64,000 bases of DNA from Rhizobium grahamii (GTDB lineage: Bacteria > Pseudomonadota > Alphaproteobacteria > Rhizobiales > Rhizobiaceae). This document shows, piece by piece, positions 35,126-44,900 of the stretch. How positions within the stretch are numbered: the stretch's first letter is position 1; every line of letters starts with the position of its first letter. A program made the position numbers and the translations under genes. Below the pieces are notes generated by a model. It was not told the DNA's origin. It saw only the letters and a program-made list of their open reading frames with translations, and ran no database searches. Where the stretch lies: the NCBI RefSeq assembly GCF_009498215.1, contig NZ_CP043499.1:1054001-1118000 (forward strand), read 5' to 3'.

Positions 35126-35160
35126 AAAAGTCGGTGTGAAATCACACCGACTTTTCTTTC
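35126..35160 (+). terminator. Intrinsic terminator of the cold-shock gene
   Basis: AAAAGTCGGTGTGA and TCACACCGACTTTT make a perfect stem (up to 14 bp), followed by TTTT-C-TTT. Because the stem is flanked by A on one side and T on the other, it should work in both directions, also ending the leftward regulator transcript. Confidence 0.9.
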
Positions 35161-35266
35161 GTCTTTTATCCACCAATTGCGATAGCTCCCTGACAAATCT
35201 TAATTGTCAGCTGAGCTCATTCCTAGATTCCAACACCGGCACCATCTGACATCATCCGCGCCGATG

Positions 35267-35938
35267 CTAGTTGAACGCGTTCGCTCCCGTCGCGGCAAGG
35301 TTGCTGCTGTCCAGCTTCTGCGCGGCGAGGACAACCTCGAGCCGATTTCGCGCATCTAGTTTTTGCATCAGGACAGTCATGTAGTGTTTTACAGTCTTCT
35401 CGCTGATATCGAGCGAGGCGGCGATCTCGCGGTTGGTGCTGCCACGCATCAGGTAAGCGATGATCTGCTCTTCGCGGGCGCTCAACCGTGCAGAGGTTTG
35501 CGCTTTGCGCCGCAGTGAGTCCGTCTTCATCGACATGATGACCTTGGTGGCGAAGCCAGGGGTCATGAAGGTGTTGCCCGCGTGAACCGTTTTGATGGCC
35601 TCGTGAAGGTCGGAGGCGGTGCTGCCCTTCAAGACATAACCGGAAACCCCTAGGCCCAGCACCTGGATGGCCGTCTCGATACTCGAGCTGGCGGTAAATA
35701 CGATAATGCGCGTGCGCTGATAGCGTTGAGCGATGATCTCAATCACTGCAAGCGGATCGCCCGGCATGCTGAGATCGAGGACGATAACGTCCGGACAGAG
35801 CTCGTCTACAAGCTGCAAGGCGTCGACGGCATTTTCGCCGCGACCAACGATGGAAAGATCCGCTCTATTTGAGTAAAGACTGACCAATCCTTCAAGTAAT
35901 ATTGGATGATCATCCACGAACGCCACGGAAATTACCAA
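35267..35938 (-). CDS. NarL/LuxR-type response regulator of the secretion locus
   Basis: Receiver (VAFVDDHPILLEGL, VIVLDLSMPGD, IIVFTASSS, GYVLKGS) with all canonical residues and a C-terminal LuxR HTH (LSAREEQIIAYLMRGSTNRE, then ISEKTVKHYMTVLMQKL). The TTG at 35938 has GGGAGGG 4-5 bp upstream and gives the usual start (MVISVAFVDDH); the ATG at 35980 lacks a ribosome site. It is the last gene of the leftward run peroxidase-ABC-RTX-HlyD-regulator. The HisKA_3 sensor kinase at the other end is the natural partner, since NarL-type regulators pair with HisKA_3 kinases. Confidence 0.9.
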   Translation of the reverse strand: MVISVAFVDDHPILLEGLVSLYSNRADLSIVGRGENAVDALQLVDELCPDVIVLDLSMPGDPLAVIEIIAQRYQRTRIIVFTASSSIETAIQVLGLGVSGYVLKGSTASDLHEAIKTVHAGNTFMTPGFATKVIMSMKTDSLRRKAQTSARLSAREEQIIAYLMRGSTNREIAASLDISEKTVKHYMTVLMQKLDARNRLEVVLAAQKLDSSNLAATGANAFN

Positions 35939-35986
35939 GTCGCCCTCCCATTCATCACCTTCAACAGTAACATATCTCATCGTTAC

Positions 35987-36001
35987 TATCTTAGTAAGAT
36001 A
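35987..36001. promoter_or_regulatory. 15-bp palindrome before the NarL-type regulator
   Basis: TATCTTAGTAAGATA, perfect 7-bp arms, in the gap between the HlyD gene and the regulator. It overlaps a second dyad TACTA...TAGTA. Possible autoregulatory operator. Confidence 0.4.
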
Positions 36002-36061
36002 ATACTTATGGGTAGCGCGGTAGTAAAATCACAAATACACCTATTGGGTCTTGCAGCTACT

Positions 36062-37363
36062 CTACTCCTCCCTGAATGCCTTCATCATTTGGTCGGTGAA
36101 TGGCTTGAGGATGTATGACATTGCGGTACGCTCCGCGGTCTGAACGAAGACTTCGACAGGCATTCCGGGCAGGAGCTTGTTTTCCTTGAGCATGTGCGCA
36201 TCGTCGAGGGACACGGTCGCGAGATAATAGGGTTGGCCGGTGGTTCGGTCGAGGGTCGTTGCGGCGGCGATGACGTCGACGGCGCCGTGGAGTTCCGGCG
36301 TCGTACGCTGATTGAACGCGACGAAGCGCATCCGTGCTGCCTGCCCGGTCGTGACACGATCGATATCGACGGGCGGGATACGAACCTCGATCGTGAGATC
36401 GCCGCCATCAGGAACGACCGACATGACCGTTGCGCCGGGGGCGATGATGCCGCCGATCGTGTGGATTTGGAGGTCGTAGACGAAGCCGTCGACGGGCGCA
36501 CGGACTTCCATCCTGCTCATTCTGTCGCGCGCGGCGACCTCGCGCTCGCGCAATTCGGCGATCCTGGCCGAAAGGACGACGATCTCGGTCTGCGTTTCCT
36601 TCCTTGTGGTCTGATCGATGGAGATCAGTTTCATGTTGAGCTCGCTGATCTGGCCGGCGGCCTCGGCGATCTTGGCGACCAGCTCGCCACGGCTGCCCTC
36701 TATGCGGGCGCGCTGGCGCAGTAGATCGCGTTTTTGCGAGATCGGCACGAGCCTGTTCTGCAAAAGCTTCTCCATCTTGACGAGCTCCTGCTCGACGATC
36801 TCCGCCTCGCTCTCGTTCGACCGGTTCTGAGCCTCGAAGCCATGCACCTGCTGCTCGAGCTGGCCGATCTGCAGCCGCAGCTGCTCCTTCTGGTTGGCGA
36901 TCATCCGGCGATTTTCCTCGAACAGCTTGTTCTCTCCGGCAATGACGGCGGGACTAAGCGCGAGCGTTTCAAAGGCAATGCCGTCGGCACCATCTCGCTC
37001 TGCGATCAGTCGGGCGTGGGTAGCGACGAGCTGCTGTATCTGTGCCTGGACGATCGACAGCTCGACGCGTGTCTGGGTGTCGTCGAGAACCAGGAGCACG
37101 GCACCCTTCTTGACCTGGTCGCCGTTGTCGACCCGGATCTCGGCGACGATCCCACCGTCGCGATGCTGGATGGTCTTGACCTGCTCGGAGACGACCACTT
37201 GGCCATGGGTGATGACGGCACCCGACAGCTTGGCCTGCGCCGCCCATCCGCCGACGCCGAAGACCAGCGTCCCGGCCAGCAGTGCCGAGACGATCACCCG
37301 TGAAGAGATCCCGAACTGGACATTGCGGTTCGTCTTTTCCTTGATTGTTGCTGTCGTCGTCAT
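36062..37363 (-). CDS. Type I secretion periplasmic adaptor (HlyD/PrtE family)
   Basis: A 433-residue membrane-fusion protein: one N-terminal membrane span (~25-45), a lipoyl-like half (GAVITHGQVVVSEQVKTIQH), long coiled coils (~100-280, e.g. RLQIGQLEQQVHGFEAQNRS), the second lipoyl half (VRAPVDGFVYDLQIHTIGGI) and a C-terminal beta-barrel ending GMPVEVFVQTAERT. It links the ABC ATPase to an outer-membrane channel. It sits 42 bp downstream of the RTX gene in the same run. A TolC homologue is not present locally. Confidence 0.93.
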   Translation of the reverse strand: MTTTATIKEKTNRNVQFGISSRVIVSALLAGTLVFGVGGWAAQAKLSGAVITHGQVVVSEQVKTIQHRDGGIVAEIRVDNGDQVKKGAVLLVLDDTQTRVELSIVQAQIQQLVATHARLIAERDGADGIAFETLALSPAVIAGENKLFEENRRMIANQKEQLRLQIGQLEQQVHGFEAQNRSNESEAEIVEQELVKMEKLLQNRLVPISQKRDLLRQRARIEGSRGELVAKIAEAAGQISELNMKLISIDQTTRKETQTEIVVLSARIAELREREVAARDRMSRMEVRAPVDGFVYDLQIHTIGGIIAPGATVMSVVPDGGDLTIEVRIPPVDIDRVTTGQAARMRFVAFNQRTTPELHGAVDVIAAATTLDRTTGQPYYLATVSLDDAHMLKENKLLPGMPVEVFVQTAERTAMSYILKPFTDQMMKAFREE

Positions 37364-37405
37364 CTTGGTTCCTCCCGAAATCGTTCATCGAAGCAGGGTA
37401 GATTG

Positions 37406-40072
37406 TCAGCCCTGGTTCACCGCATCCTGCGCGCCACCATCCAGTGCGGCGAGAATGAAGTCCTGTTGCGTCAGTTCGTGATGACCGCGCAGTAGGATCT
37501 GGATGTCGTCGTCGTGGTCGAGATCGACGATGGTGCGCACGACCGTTCGCGTGTCGTCGCCCAATGCTTCGTAGAAAAAGCTTACGCGGCCGATCTGCGG
37601 CGAGGCTCCGTCGAGCTCCAAGCCCGCGAACATCAGCGTCCCTGCCTGCCCCGCGAAGGCGGAAAGATCCAGGCGGTCCCCGACGTGGAAGTCCATGATC
37701 TCGTCCCACCCGTTGCCGTCGTTGCGTGCCGCGGCGACGGAGTTGAAGACGAAGACATCATCACCGTCGTTGCCGGTCAGAACGTTGACCGAGATCGACG
37801 CCACGAGCACATCGTCGCCCCTACCGCCAATCGCATTCTCGACGCTTTTCAGAACATCGTTGCCGATTTCCGAACTGGAGGCGGTGCCGATTTCGAGGTC
37901 GATCACCACCCCTGCGATGGTGGCCGACGCATCATAGACGTCGTTGCCGCTCCCGCCGTCGATCTCGTCGTTCCCGTCGGTGTCGCCGTCCATGTGGGCG
38001 ATGACGAGGAAAACATCGTTGCCATTGCTGCCGTAGAGGCGGTCGTTGCCGTCGCCACCGACCAGATGGTCGTCACCGCTGCGTCCATCGAGCCGGTCGT
38101 CGCCAGCCCCGCCATAGAGGATGTCATCGCCGCTGCCGCCGGAGAAGCGATCGCTGCCGCGACCGCCGTGGATGGTCTCGAACCCGAGGATAGTATCGCG
38201 GCCGATCTCCTCGCTCTCCGCATAGCCGGTCTCGATATCGGCAATCACCGCCTTGACGAGTGCCGACAGGTCCAGCGTATCGCAGCCGTCGCCCCCATCA
38301 TAGATGTCGTCGCCGTCATCGAGGCCTGCGTCGCCGGTCACTGCGACGACAACGATATCATCGCCGTCGTTGCCCGTGACCGTGTCATCGCCACCGCCGC
38401 CGCTCAGTCGGTCGTTGCCGGCTCCCCCCTCAAGTGTGTTGTCGCCGTCGTCCCCGACAATCGTGTCGTCAAAAGCGCTGCCCTCGACGCATTCGATTTC
38501 CGCAAGGCTGTCTGTTCCGATCGCCGCACCGGTTGCTGTCCCGGCCGCAAGATCAACCACCACGCCGCTCGCGGCGGCGCTGGCATCGTAGGTGTCGTTG
38601 CCTTCACCACCGACATAGGTGTCGTCGCCATCGCCGGGCACAGGTCCGGCGGCCACCGCCGTCTGTCGTGTGTCCTCCTCGACCAGACCGGCACGGAACC
38701 GGTCATCCCCTGCCCCGCCAAGTGCCACATCCTTGCCGGCGCCACCGCCGAGATCGTCGTCGCCATCGCCGCCATCGAGCAGATCGTCGCCCGCTTCGCC
38801 AAGCAGGGTATCGTTGCCTTCCTCGCCGAAGAGGCGATCATTGCCCGCGCCGCCGAAAAGGCGATCGTTGCCCGACTCGCCCATCAGGCTGTCATTTCCG
38901 TCCTCGCCATGAAGGTCGTCATTGCCGACGCCGCCGAAGAGGACATCGTTGCCGGCGCCGCCAAATAGCCGGTCATTGCCACCCTCCCCATGAATGAGGT
39001 CGTCGCCATCACCACCGAAGACGGTGTCGTCGCCATCGCCGGCAAAGATGATGTCGTGGCCCTCGCGACCATAGACGAAGTCGTCACCACCCTTGGCGTA
39101 GACCAGGTCGTCTTGGGGTGTGCCAAGTAACCGGTCATCCGCCTCGCTGCCGCCGATCTCATGTGGTGGCGCCTTCAGAAGCGACATCACGGATTGGGTG
39201 ACAATGTTGCCCTTTCCATCGGAGACCTGATAGGTGAAAGTGACATTGCCACCAAAGCCGCGCTCCGGCGTATAGAGCCAGATGCCGTCACCGTAGGTGG
39301 TGATTGCGCCGCTCGAGACGACCAGATTTCGCACATCGAGCTTGTCGCCATCGGGATCACTGGTCTTGGCGAGCAGGTCGTCGAGAAAAATCAGCGTCGA
39401 CAAGTTAACCATGCCGCTGGCAAGGATGTTGCGCCCGAGCGAGACCGGCAAGCGATTTGCACGTTCCTCGTGGTCATCGCGATCCTCGTCGTCATCGTCA
39501 TCAGGCTGGTGGCCACCGCCATCGCCCGGCTGCCCGGCTGGCTGGCGTCCCGGGCGCGGAACGGCGGATGGAGGAAAGCGGAAGCTCTCACCGCTGATAT
39601 TGATGCGGCCCTCGTTATCGTTGGCATTAAAGGACCGAAGCACGGTGTCGGCGAGGTTGGGCGAGCGAGCGAGCAGCGTGTCCTCGAAGCTGAGGCGTAC
39701 AGAGGCAACGTGACGGCCGCGAGCAATGTTCGCCGTGCTCGCCATCAACTCATCGGTCATCTCGCGCAGAAACGCGGCGACATCCTCGATGGCTGCAAGA
39801 TTGGCGTTTGCACCTACGCTCCGCGGCCCCGCATCACTCGTGTTGCGTGGTGGTGTCGCCGGGGCCGCGTCTTCCTGCTCGCTGCTGCCGAGTATGACGC
39901 CAAGCGCCCCGAACAGTAGCGGCAGCGAATAGAGCCGACGATCAGCGCCCCTGGATGGGCCCTTGCCGTTGCTGTTGCCGAGGTCATCGTCCTCTGAGAG
40001 ACGGAAGCGGTTGGCCGGTGCCACGCTGGCCTGACCATCATCCGGTAGTCCCAGGATCAACTTGTCGCCCAT
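37406..40072 (-). CDS. RTX calcium-binding protein, second candidate type I substrate
   Basis: An 888-residue protein. The N-terminus has no Sec signal, but a hydrophobic stretch LYSLPLLFGALGVILG lies near 47-62. An acidic linker (~185-205) and a cadherin-like domain (~235-300, DPDGDKLDVRNL...FTYQVSDGKGN) follow. Dense RTX nonapeptides (GGxGxDxLx) fill ~315-780. The C-terminus (DEIMDFHVGDRLDLSAFAG ... LTQQDFILAAL) is the serralysin-type end that carries type I secretion signals. It lies between the ABC and HlyD genes, so it is probably exported by them and folds in calcium outside. It could be an adhesin or a partner of the peroxidase. The N-terminal hydrophobic stretch is unusual for a free substrate and may keep part of it at the membrane. 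Confidence 0.85.
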   Translation of the reverse strand: MGDKLILGLPDDGQASVAPANRFRLSEDDDLGNSNGKGPSRGADRRLYSLPLLFGALGVILGSSEQEDAAPATPPRNTSDAGPRSVGANANLAAIEDVAAFLREMTDELMASTANIARGRHVASVRLSFEDTLLARSPNLADTVLRSFNANDNEGRINISGESFRFPPSAVPRPGRQPAGQPGDGGGHQPDDDDDEDRDDHEERANRLPVSLGRNILASGMVNLSTLIFLDDLLAKTSDPDGDKLDVRNLVVSSGAITTYGDGIWLYTPERGFGGNVTFTYQVSDGKGNIVTQSVMSLLKAPPHEIGGSEADDRLLGTPQDDLVYAKGGDDFVYGREGHDIIFAGDGDDTVFGGDGDDLIHGEGGNDRLFGGAGNDVLFGGVGNDDLHGEDGNDSLMGESGNDRLFGGAGNDRLFGEEGNDTLLGEAGDDLLDGGDGDDDLGGGAGKDVALGGAGDDRFRAGLVEEDTRQTAVAAGPVPGDGDDTYVGGEGNDTYDASAAASGVVVDLAAGTATGAAIGTDSLAEIECVEGSAFDDTIVGDDGDNTLEGGAGNDRLSGGGGDDTVTGNDGDDIVVVAVTGDAGLDDGDDIYDGGDGCDTLDLSALVKAVIADIETGYAESEEIGRDTILGFETIHGGRGSDRFSGGSGDDILYGGAGDDRLDGRSGDDHLVGGDGNDRLYGSNGNDVFLVIAHMDGDTDGNDEIDGGSGNDVYDASATIAGVVIDLEIGTASSSEIGNDVLKSVENAIGGRGDDVLVASISVNVLTGNDGDDVFVFNSVAAARNDGNGWDEIMDFHVGDRLDLSAFAGQAGTLMFAGLELDGASPQIGRVSFFYEALGDDTRTVVRTIVDLDHDDDIQILLRGHHELTQQDFILAALDGGAQDAVNQG

Positions 40073-40101
40073 AACGAACTCCTTGCTCTCTGGCTTGCCG
40101 C

Positions 40102-41841
40102 CTATTCAGCGGCAAGCGGCTTCGCGCTACGGCCGGCTGCAGCTGTCTTTTCCACGACCAGCGGGCGGACCTTGGTGGGCTGGATGATGTCGTCCTTCGG
40201 CCCGAAGGCCGCAAGCCGCCCGTTCTGGACGAGACCGACCATGTCGACTGCGCTAAGCGCGCTTGGACGATGGGCGACGATGACAACGATACCGCCGCGC
40301 TCGCGCACCTTGGCGATCGCCTTGCTCAGCGCCTCCTCACCCTCGGCATCGAGATTGGAGTTCGGCTCGTCCAGCACCACCAGGAAGGGATCGCCGTACA
40401 AGGCACGTGCCAGTCCGATACGCTGGCGCTGCCCGGCCGACAGCGCTGTGCCATGCGGACCGAGCTCGGTCTGGTAGCCGTCGCGCAGATGCACGATCAA
40501 CTCGTGAATGTCCGCGGCCTTGGCAGCGCGGATGATCTTGCGGGCATCCGGCGTCTCGGCAAAGCGCGAAATATTCTCGGCGATCGTGCCTTCCATCAGC
40601 GCCACATCCTGCGGCAGGTAGCCGACATTTTCGCTGAAGAAGGCCTCGTTCCACTGGCTGAGATCGGCCCCATCCACCCTGACGGAGCCGCGCAGCACCG
40701 GCCAGATACCGAGGATCGAGCGCGCCAGCGTCGTCTTGCCGCCGCCCGAAGGGCCGATCAGCCCGAGCGCCTGGCCGGCCTTCAGCGTAAAGCTGACGTC
40801 GCTCAGAAGCACCGCGCCGCTGGTCGGCGCAACGGTAGTGATGGCATCGACCGTCAGACTGTCATGCGGGGCCGGCAGCTCGACATGACCGCTCTTGTCG
40901 TTCAGCACCGCAAGCGTCTCAGTGAGGCGATGATGGCTGCGTCTAGCGCTGACCACGCCCTTCCACTGGGCGATAGCCAAGTCGACCGGTGCAAGCGCTC
41001 GCGCGGTGACGATCGATGACGCGATGATCGAGCCGGACGACAGGTCGCCGCGGATGGCGAGATAGGCGCCGAGGCCGAGGATTGCCGATTGCAGCATCAT
41101 CCGCAACACCTTCGACAGGCCAGACAGAGTTCCGCCGATGTCGGAAGTCCTCGTCTGGCAATCGAGGTGACGCCGGTTGGCCCGCTCGAAGCGGTCGACC
41201 GCCCGGCCGGTGATGCCCATGGCATGCATGATGTCGCTGTTGCGGGCGTTGGAATCGGCCACCGAGTTACGGGCAACCGTCGCCTTCAGCATGGATTGGG
41301 AGTGGCGCCGCGTCAGCAGTTCGGCGGCGATTGTCAGCAAGGTGAGCACCACCGCGCCACCGACGGTCAACATCCCGAGCATCGGATGCAGCAACCAAAC
41401 GAACACCAGATAGATCGGCATCCAGGGCAGGTCGAACAGCGCCACCGGCCCCTGGCTGGAAAGAAAGCCGCGCAGCGTATCAACGTCGCGGCCGCGCTCC
41501 ATCGCTTCCGACGTCGAGTAGCCGAAGCGGGGCATCTCGATCACCACCTTGTGGGCGATCGGCGCAAGTTCCGCATCGAGGCGCGCACCGAGCCGGATAA
41601 GGATCTGCGAGCGGATGATGTCGAAGACGCCCTGGAACAGATACAGGCTGATCGCCAGCACCGACAGCGCCACCAGCGTCGAGATCGAACCGCTGGTCAG
41701 CGCCCGGTCGTAGATCTGCAGCATGTAGAAGGCGCCGGTCAGCGCCAGGATATTGATGATACCCGAAAGTCCGAAGAGGTAGATAAGGATGCCGCGCAGT
41801 CCTTCGATCTTGTATTGCGGCTCGATCTTCTTCTTGGTCAT
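40102..41841 (-). CDS. Type I secretion ABC transporter (PrtD/HlyB-like, no peptidase domain)
   Basis: A 579-residue half-transporter: membrane domain (~20-300) and ATPase domain with Walker A GPSGGGKTT (~364), signature LSAGQRQRIGLARALYGDP, Walker B LVVLDEPNSNLD and H-loop VIVAHRP. There is no N-terminal C39 peptidase, so substrates are not GG-leader peptides but C-terminal-signal RTX proteins, in line with the neighbours. ATG at 41841 with GAGGGG upstream is preferred over the start at 41883. It lies 69 bp after the giant peroxidase gene. Confidence 0.93.
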   Translation of the reverse strand: MTKKKIEPQYKIEGLRGILIYLFGLSGIINILALTGAFYMLQIYDRALTSGSISTLVALSVLAISLYLFQGVFDIIRSQILIRLGARLDAELAPIAHKVVIEMPRFGYSTSEAMERGRDVDTLRGFLSSQGPVALFDLPWMPIYLVFVWLLHPMLGMLTVGGAVVLTLLTIAAELLTRRHSQSMLKATVARNSVADSNARNSDIMHAMGITGRAVDRFERANRRHLDCQTRTSDIGGTLSGLSKVLRMMLQSAILGLGAYLAIRGDLSSGSIIASSIVTARALAPVDLAIAQWKGVVSARRSHHRLTETLAVLNDKSGHVELPAPHDSLTVDAITTVAPTSGAVLLSDVSFTLKAGQALGLIGPSGGGKTTLARSILGIWPVLRGSVRVDGADLSQWNEAFFSENVGYLPQDVALMEGTIAENISRFAETPDARKIIRAAKAADIHELIVHLRDGYQTELGPHGTALSAGQRQRIGLARALYGDPFLVVLDEPNSNLDAEGEEALSKAIAKVRERGGIVVIVAHRPSALSAVDMVGLVQNGRLAAFGPKDDIIQPTKVRPLVVEKTAAAGRSAKPLAAE

Positions 41842-41910
41842 GGCATGCCCCTCTGCTTTGAACCACCGTCCCGGCCGGTTCACCCGGCCGGGAAGACTGT
41901 CGCAACCGTG

Positions 41911-44900
41911 TTACGAGACGCCGTTGAAGTCGCTCGTCGTCAGGTTGAGGTTGCCCTTCAGCATCAGCACGAAGTCGGCATCGGTATTGGCGTCGACATT
42001 GCCGTGGATCACCGTGAACTCGGTGCCGTTCAGCACCTCGTGGGTGACTGAGATCTGTCCGGCAGCCGTGAGCGAGCTTCCCAGAGTGAAGTGCTGCACG
42101 CCCGCAGTTGACGTATTGGCATCGATCGAGCTGAAGTCGATCTTGTCGCCGGGCTGGAAGCCATGGATCGTATCGCCATTGGCCGCCGCCGCCGATAAGA
42201 AGCGGAAGGTGTCGTTGCCGAGCCCGCCGTCCATGATGTTGGCTTCCACCGTCGCCGTGATCGTGTCGTGGCCGGAGCCGGTCACCACATTCTCAAAGCC
42301 GTAGACGATATCCGTCCCTGTCGACCCACCCGACACCTGGCCGCGCTGCATGAAGCCATTGCCGAGATCGACCGTCAGATTGCCGGTGGCTATCGAATAG
42401 TCGAGCGTGTCGGCACCGTCGCCACCCCAGTACTGATCGTCGCCATCACCGGTCGAGGCAATCACGGTATCGTTGCCCGCTCCCGCCCAGACCTGGTCGT
42501 CGCCGGCTCCGCCCTCGATGAAGTCGTGACCGGTTTCACCGTGGATTGCATCCTTGCCCGCATTGCCGAACAGCATGTCGTCGCCACTGCCGCCATGCAG
42601 CTCGTCGTCGCCATTGCCGCCGCTGACGCTGTCGTCACCGTCACCGGCGGTCACCACATCATCACCGTCCTCGCCACGCAGGATGTCGTTGCCGCCATCC
42701 CCAACCAGGATGTCGCCACCGGCTCCGGCGAGGATCGTGTCGCCAGCCGCGGCCCCGATCAGGACGTCCGCAGCAACCGTCCCGATCAGCGTCCGGGCAG
42801 CAACCGGCAACGGTGCAACACCGTCATCGGGAACGTCATCGTCGTCATCGCCACCAGATGGGCCGTCGTCATCATCATCGCCGTCATCACCGCCGCTACC
42901 GGACGGCAGGTCATCATCGTCATCATCGTCATCGCCGCCAGACTGGCTGTCGTCGTCATCATCATCTTCATCATCATCGCCACCACCAGACGGGAGGTCG
43001 TCATCGTCGTCGTCCACCGGTCCGGTTGGGCCGTCGTCTTCGTCATCGTCACCGCCAGACGGGCCGTCGTCGTCTTCATCGTCATCGCCGCCGCCGGACG
43101 GGATATCGTCATCTTCGTCGTCGTCGTCGTCGACCGGGCCTGTCGGGCCGTCATCTTCGTCTTCATCATCCAACGGCTCGGTTTCGAAGATGTGCTCCGA
43201 AAGGTTGGTCAGGCCGGTATTGCGGGCAACGATGTCCGCGAAGGCCTGTCCGTCGATGAACTCTTCGTAGAAGTCGAAATTGTCGAAGCGGTTGAGGTAG
43301 TAGAACCGGTCCGCCTCCTGCAGACGATCGAATTGCTCGTGCAGGACAACCCAGAAGGTCTGGCCGACCATGCCATCGTTGATGTGCTGCTCGGCGAGAC
43401 CACCGACCCAGAGATCGACACGGTCGATACCCTTCACGATGCCCGTGCCGTTCGCCTGGATGGCGACCGCGATATCGGGATTGATCGCCTGGAAGCTGGC
43501 GATATCACCCTGCTGAAGAACCAGATCGGGATAGGCCTGGCGGAACTGCGCAATGACAGTGTTCGACAGATTGTTGCGGGTCTGGAAGTCTTCCCAGGAC
43601 GTATAGGCAGCCAGGTTGCCGGCATACCCGATCGCTTCCCTGATATAGGGATCCTGCGATGCGGCAAGATCCATGCGGACCTGATTGAGTGTTCCAAGCC
43701 CGACATCCCATGCACGGGCAACGTTGAAGGAAAACAGGTCTGCATTGATGCGGACGAGATCGTTGCGAACAGCGTCAACGATGTTGAAGTCCACGTCTTC
43801 CGCCTGTTGGGTGACGATACCTCCGAGGATCGAATTGACCCCCAGTTGTTCGTAGCCCGGCTGCGGCACGTATCCGGGAGGCAACGGCGCCGCGAATACG
43901 TCGGCGTCGTTGCTCGGGTTGAGGAATGCATCGAACAGCGCGACCTGCTTTGGTTGCCCATCGGGTCCAAGCACCGTCATCGTCTGGCCGATCAGGGAAT
44001 GGCCAACGCGGTAGACGGCAGCGGCGAACTCGTGCGAGATCGAAGCCGAGGCATCGGGATTGTATTCCTCGAAGCCATGGTCGCCGTCGCCGCGTATGCC
44101 GCCGATCAGCATGTCGGCAAACTCCGTGAACACGACGCGCTGGTACTCGGCCTCGTTGACCATCTTGGCGGCCTGGAACAGCTCTTCGGCCGTTCCCTGG
44201 AAACCAGATTCCTCAAGCAGGTTGACGTGGTAGTTGTGGTTGCGAGCCCAGATGGTGTGCATCGCGGTCAAGGCGAAGTTTTCATTGCCGCGTCCGTCGC
44301 CGACCACATAGTGATCGAGCAGGCTGACGAAGGGATTGGTATCCAGCAGCAAGGCGTGGCCGCTGCCCATGAAATTCGCCGCCGCCCCCTTCAGGACGTC
44401 AGGATCGAAGGCACCCGTGACCTCGTCGAAGAGGTTGCCAGTGGCTGTCTCCGAGATCGGATAGTGGCTGTAGTAGTCCCGGAAACTGATCTGACCGCCA
44501 GGCAGAGACGGATCGTGGAAGATAGTATTGGCCTGCCAGTGGTGCTGGATCAGCTCGCGTAGCGTCGGCAAGAGACGGAATTCCGGATTGGATGGATCGA
44601 CCGCCCCCTGGAACAGATGCGAACCGACACCCTGGTTACCGTCGCTTTCGCGCAGGAACTGGCCAACCAGCTCGTGCGAGCCGTAAGCCTGGTTCTGGTC
44701 GACGAAAGGCGATGTCTTGTTGATATGCTGCGTGACGCCGTTCTCGTCGATCGCATAGACGGTACCACGCGTGAGGTCTGCAGGGTTACCGGAGCCCGGC
44801 GACCCGTTGCCCGGAGCGCCAATCTGCACCGTGCCGTTGCCACCCTTCGACAAGAAGTCGAGGCCATGGTCGAAATACTGGCCGAATGCCATGAAGAAGA

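Noticed and set aside
42790..43180. Repetitive GAC/GAT triplets suggesting a CRISPR or tandem repeat array
   Set aside because: The repeats are in frame with the giant protein and encode an acidic linker. There are no spacers.
42268..44562. A 764-codon rightward open frame opposite the giant peroxidase gene, and similar ones at 37514-38968, 44617-46080 and 47740-49623
   Set aside because: They are antisense shadows of highly repetitive GC-rich RTX and peroxidase codons. They are Val/Ile/Ala-rich without domain sense and lack ribosome sites.
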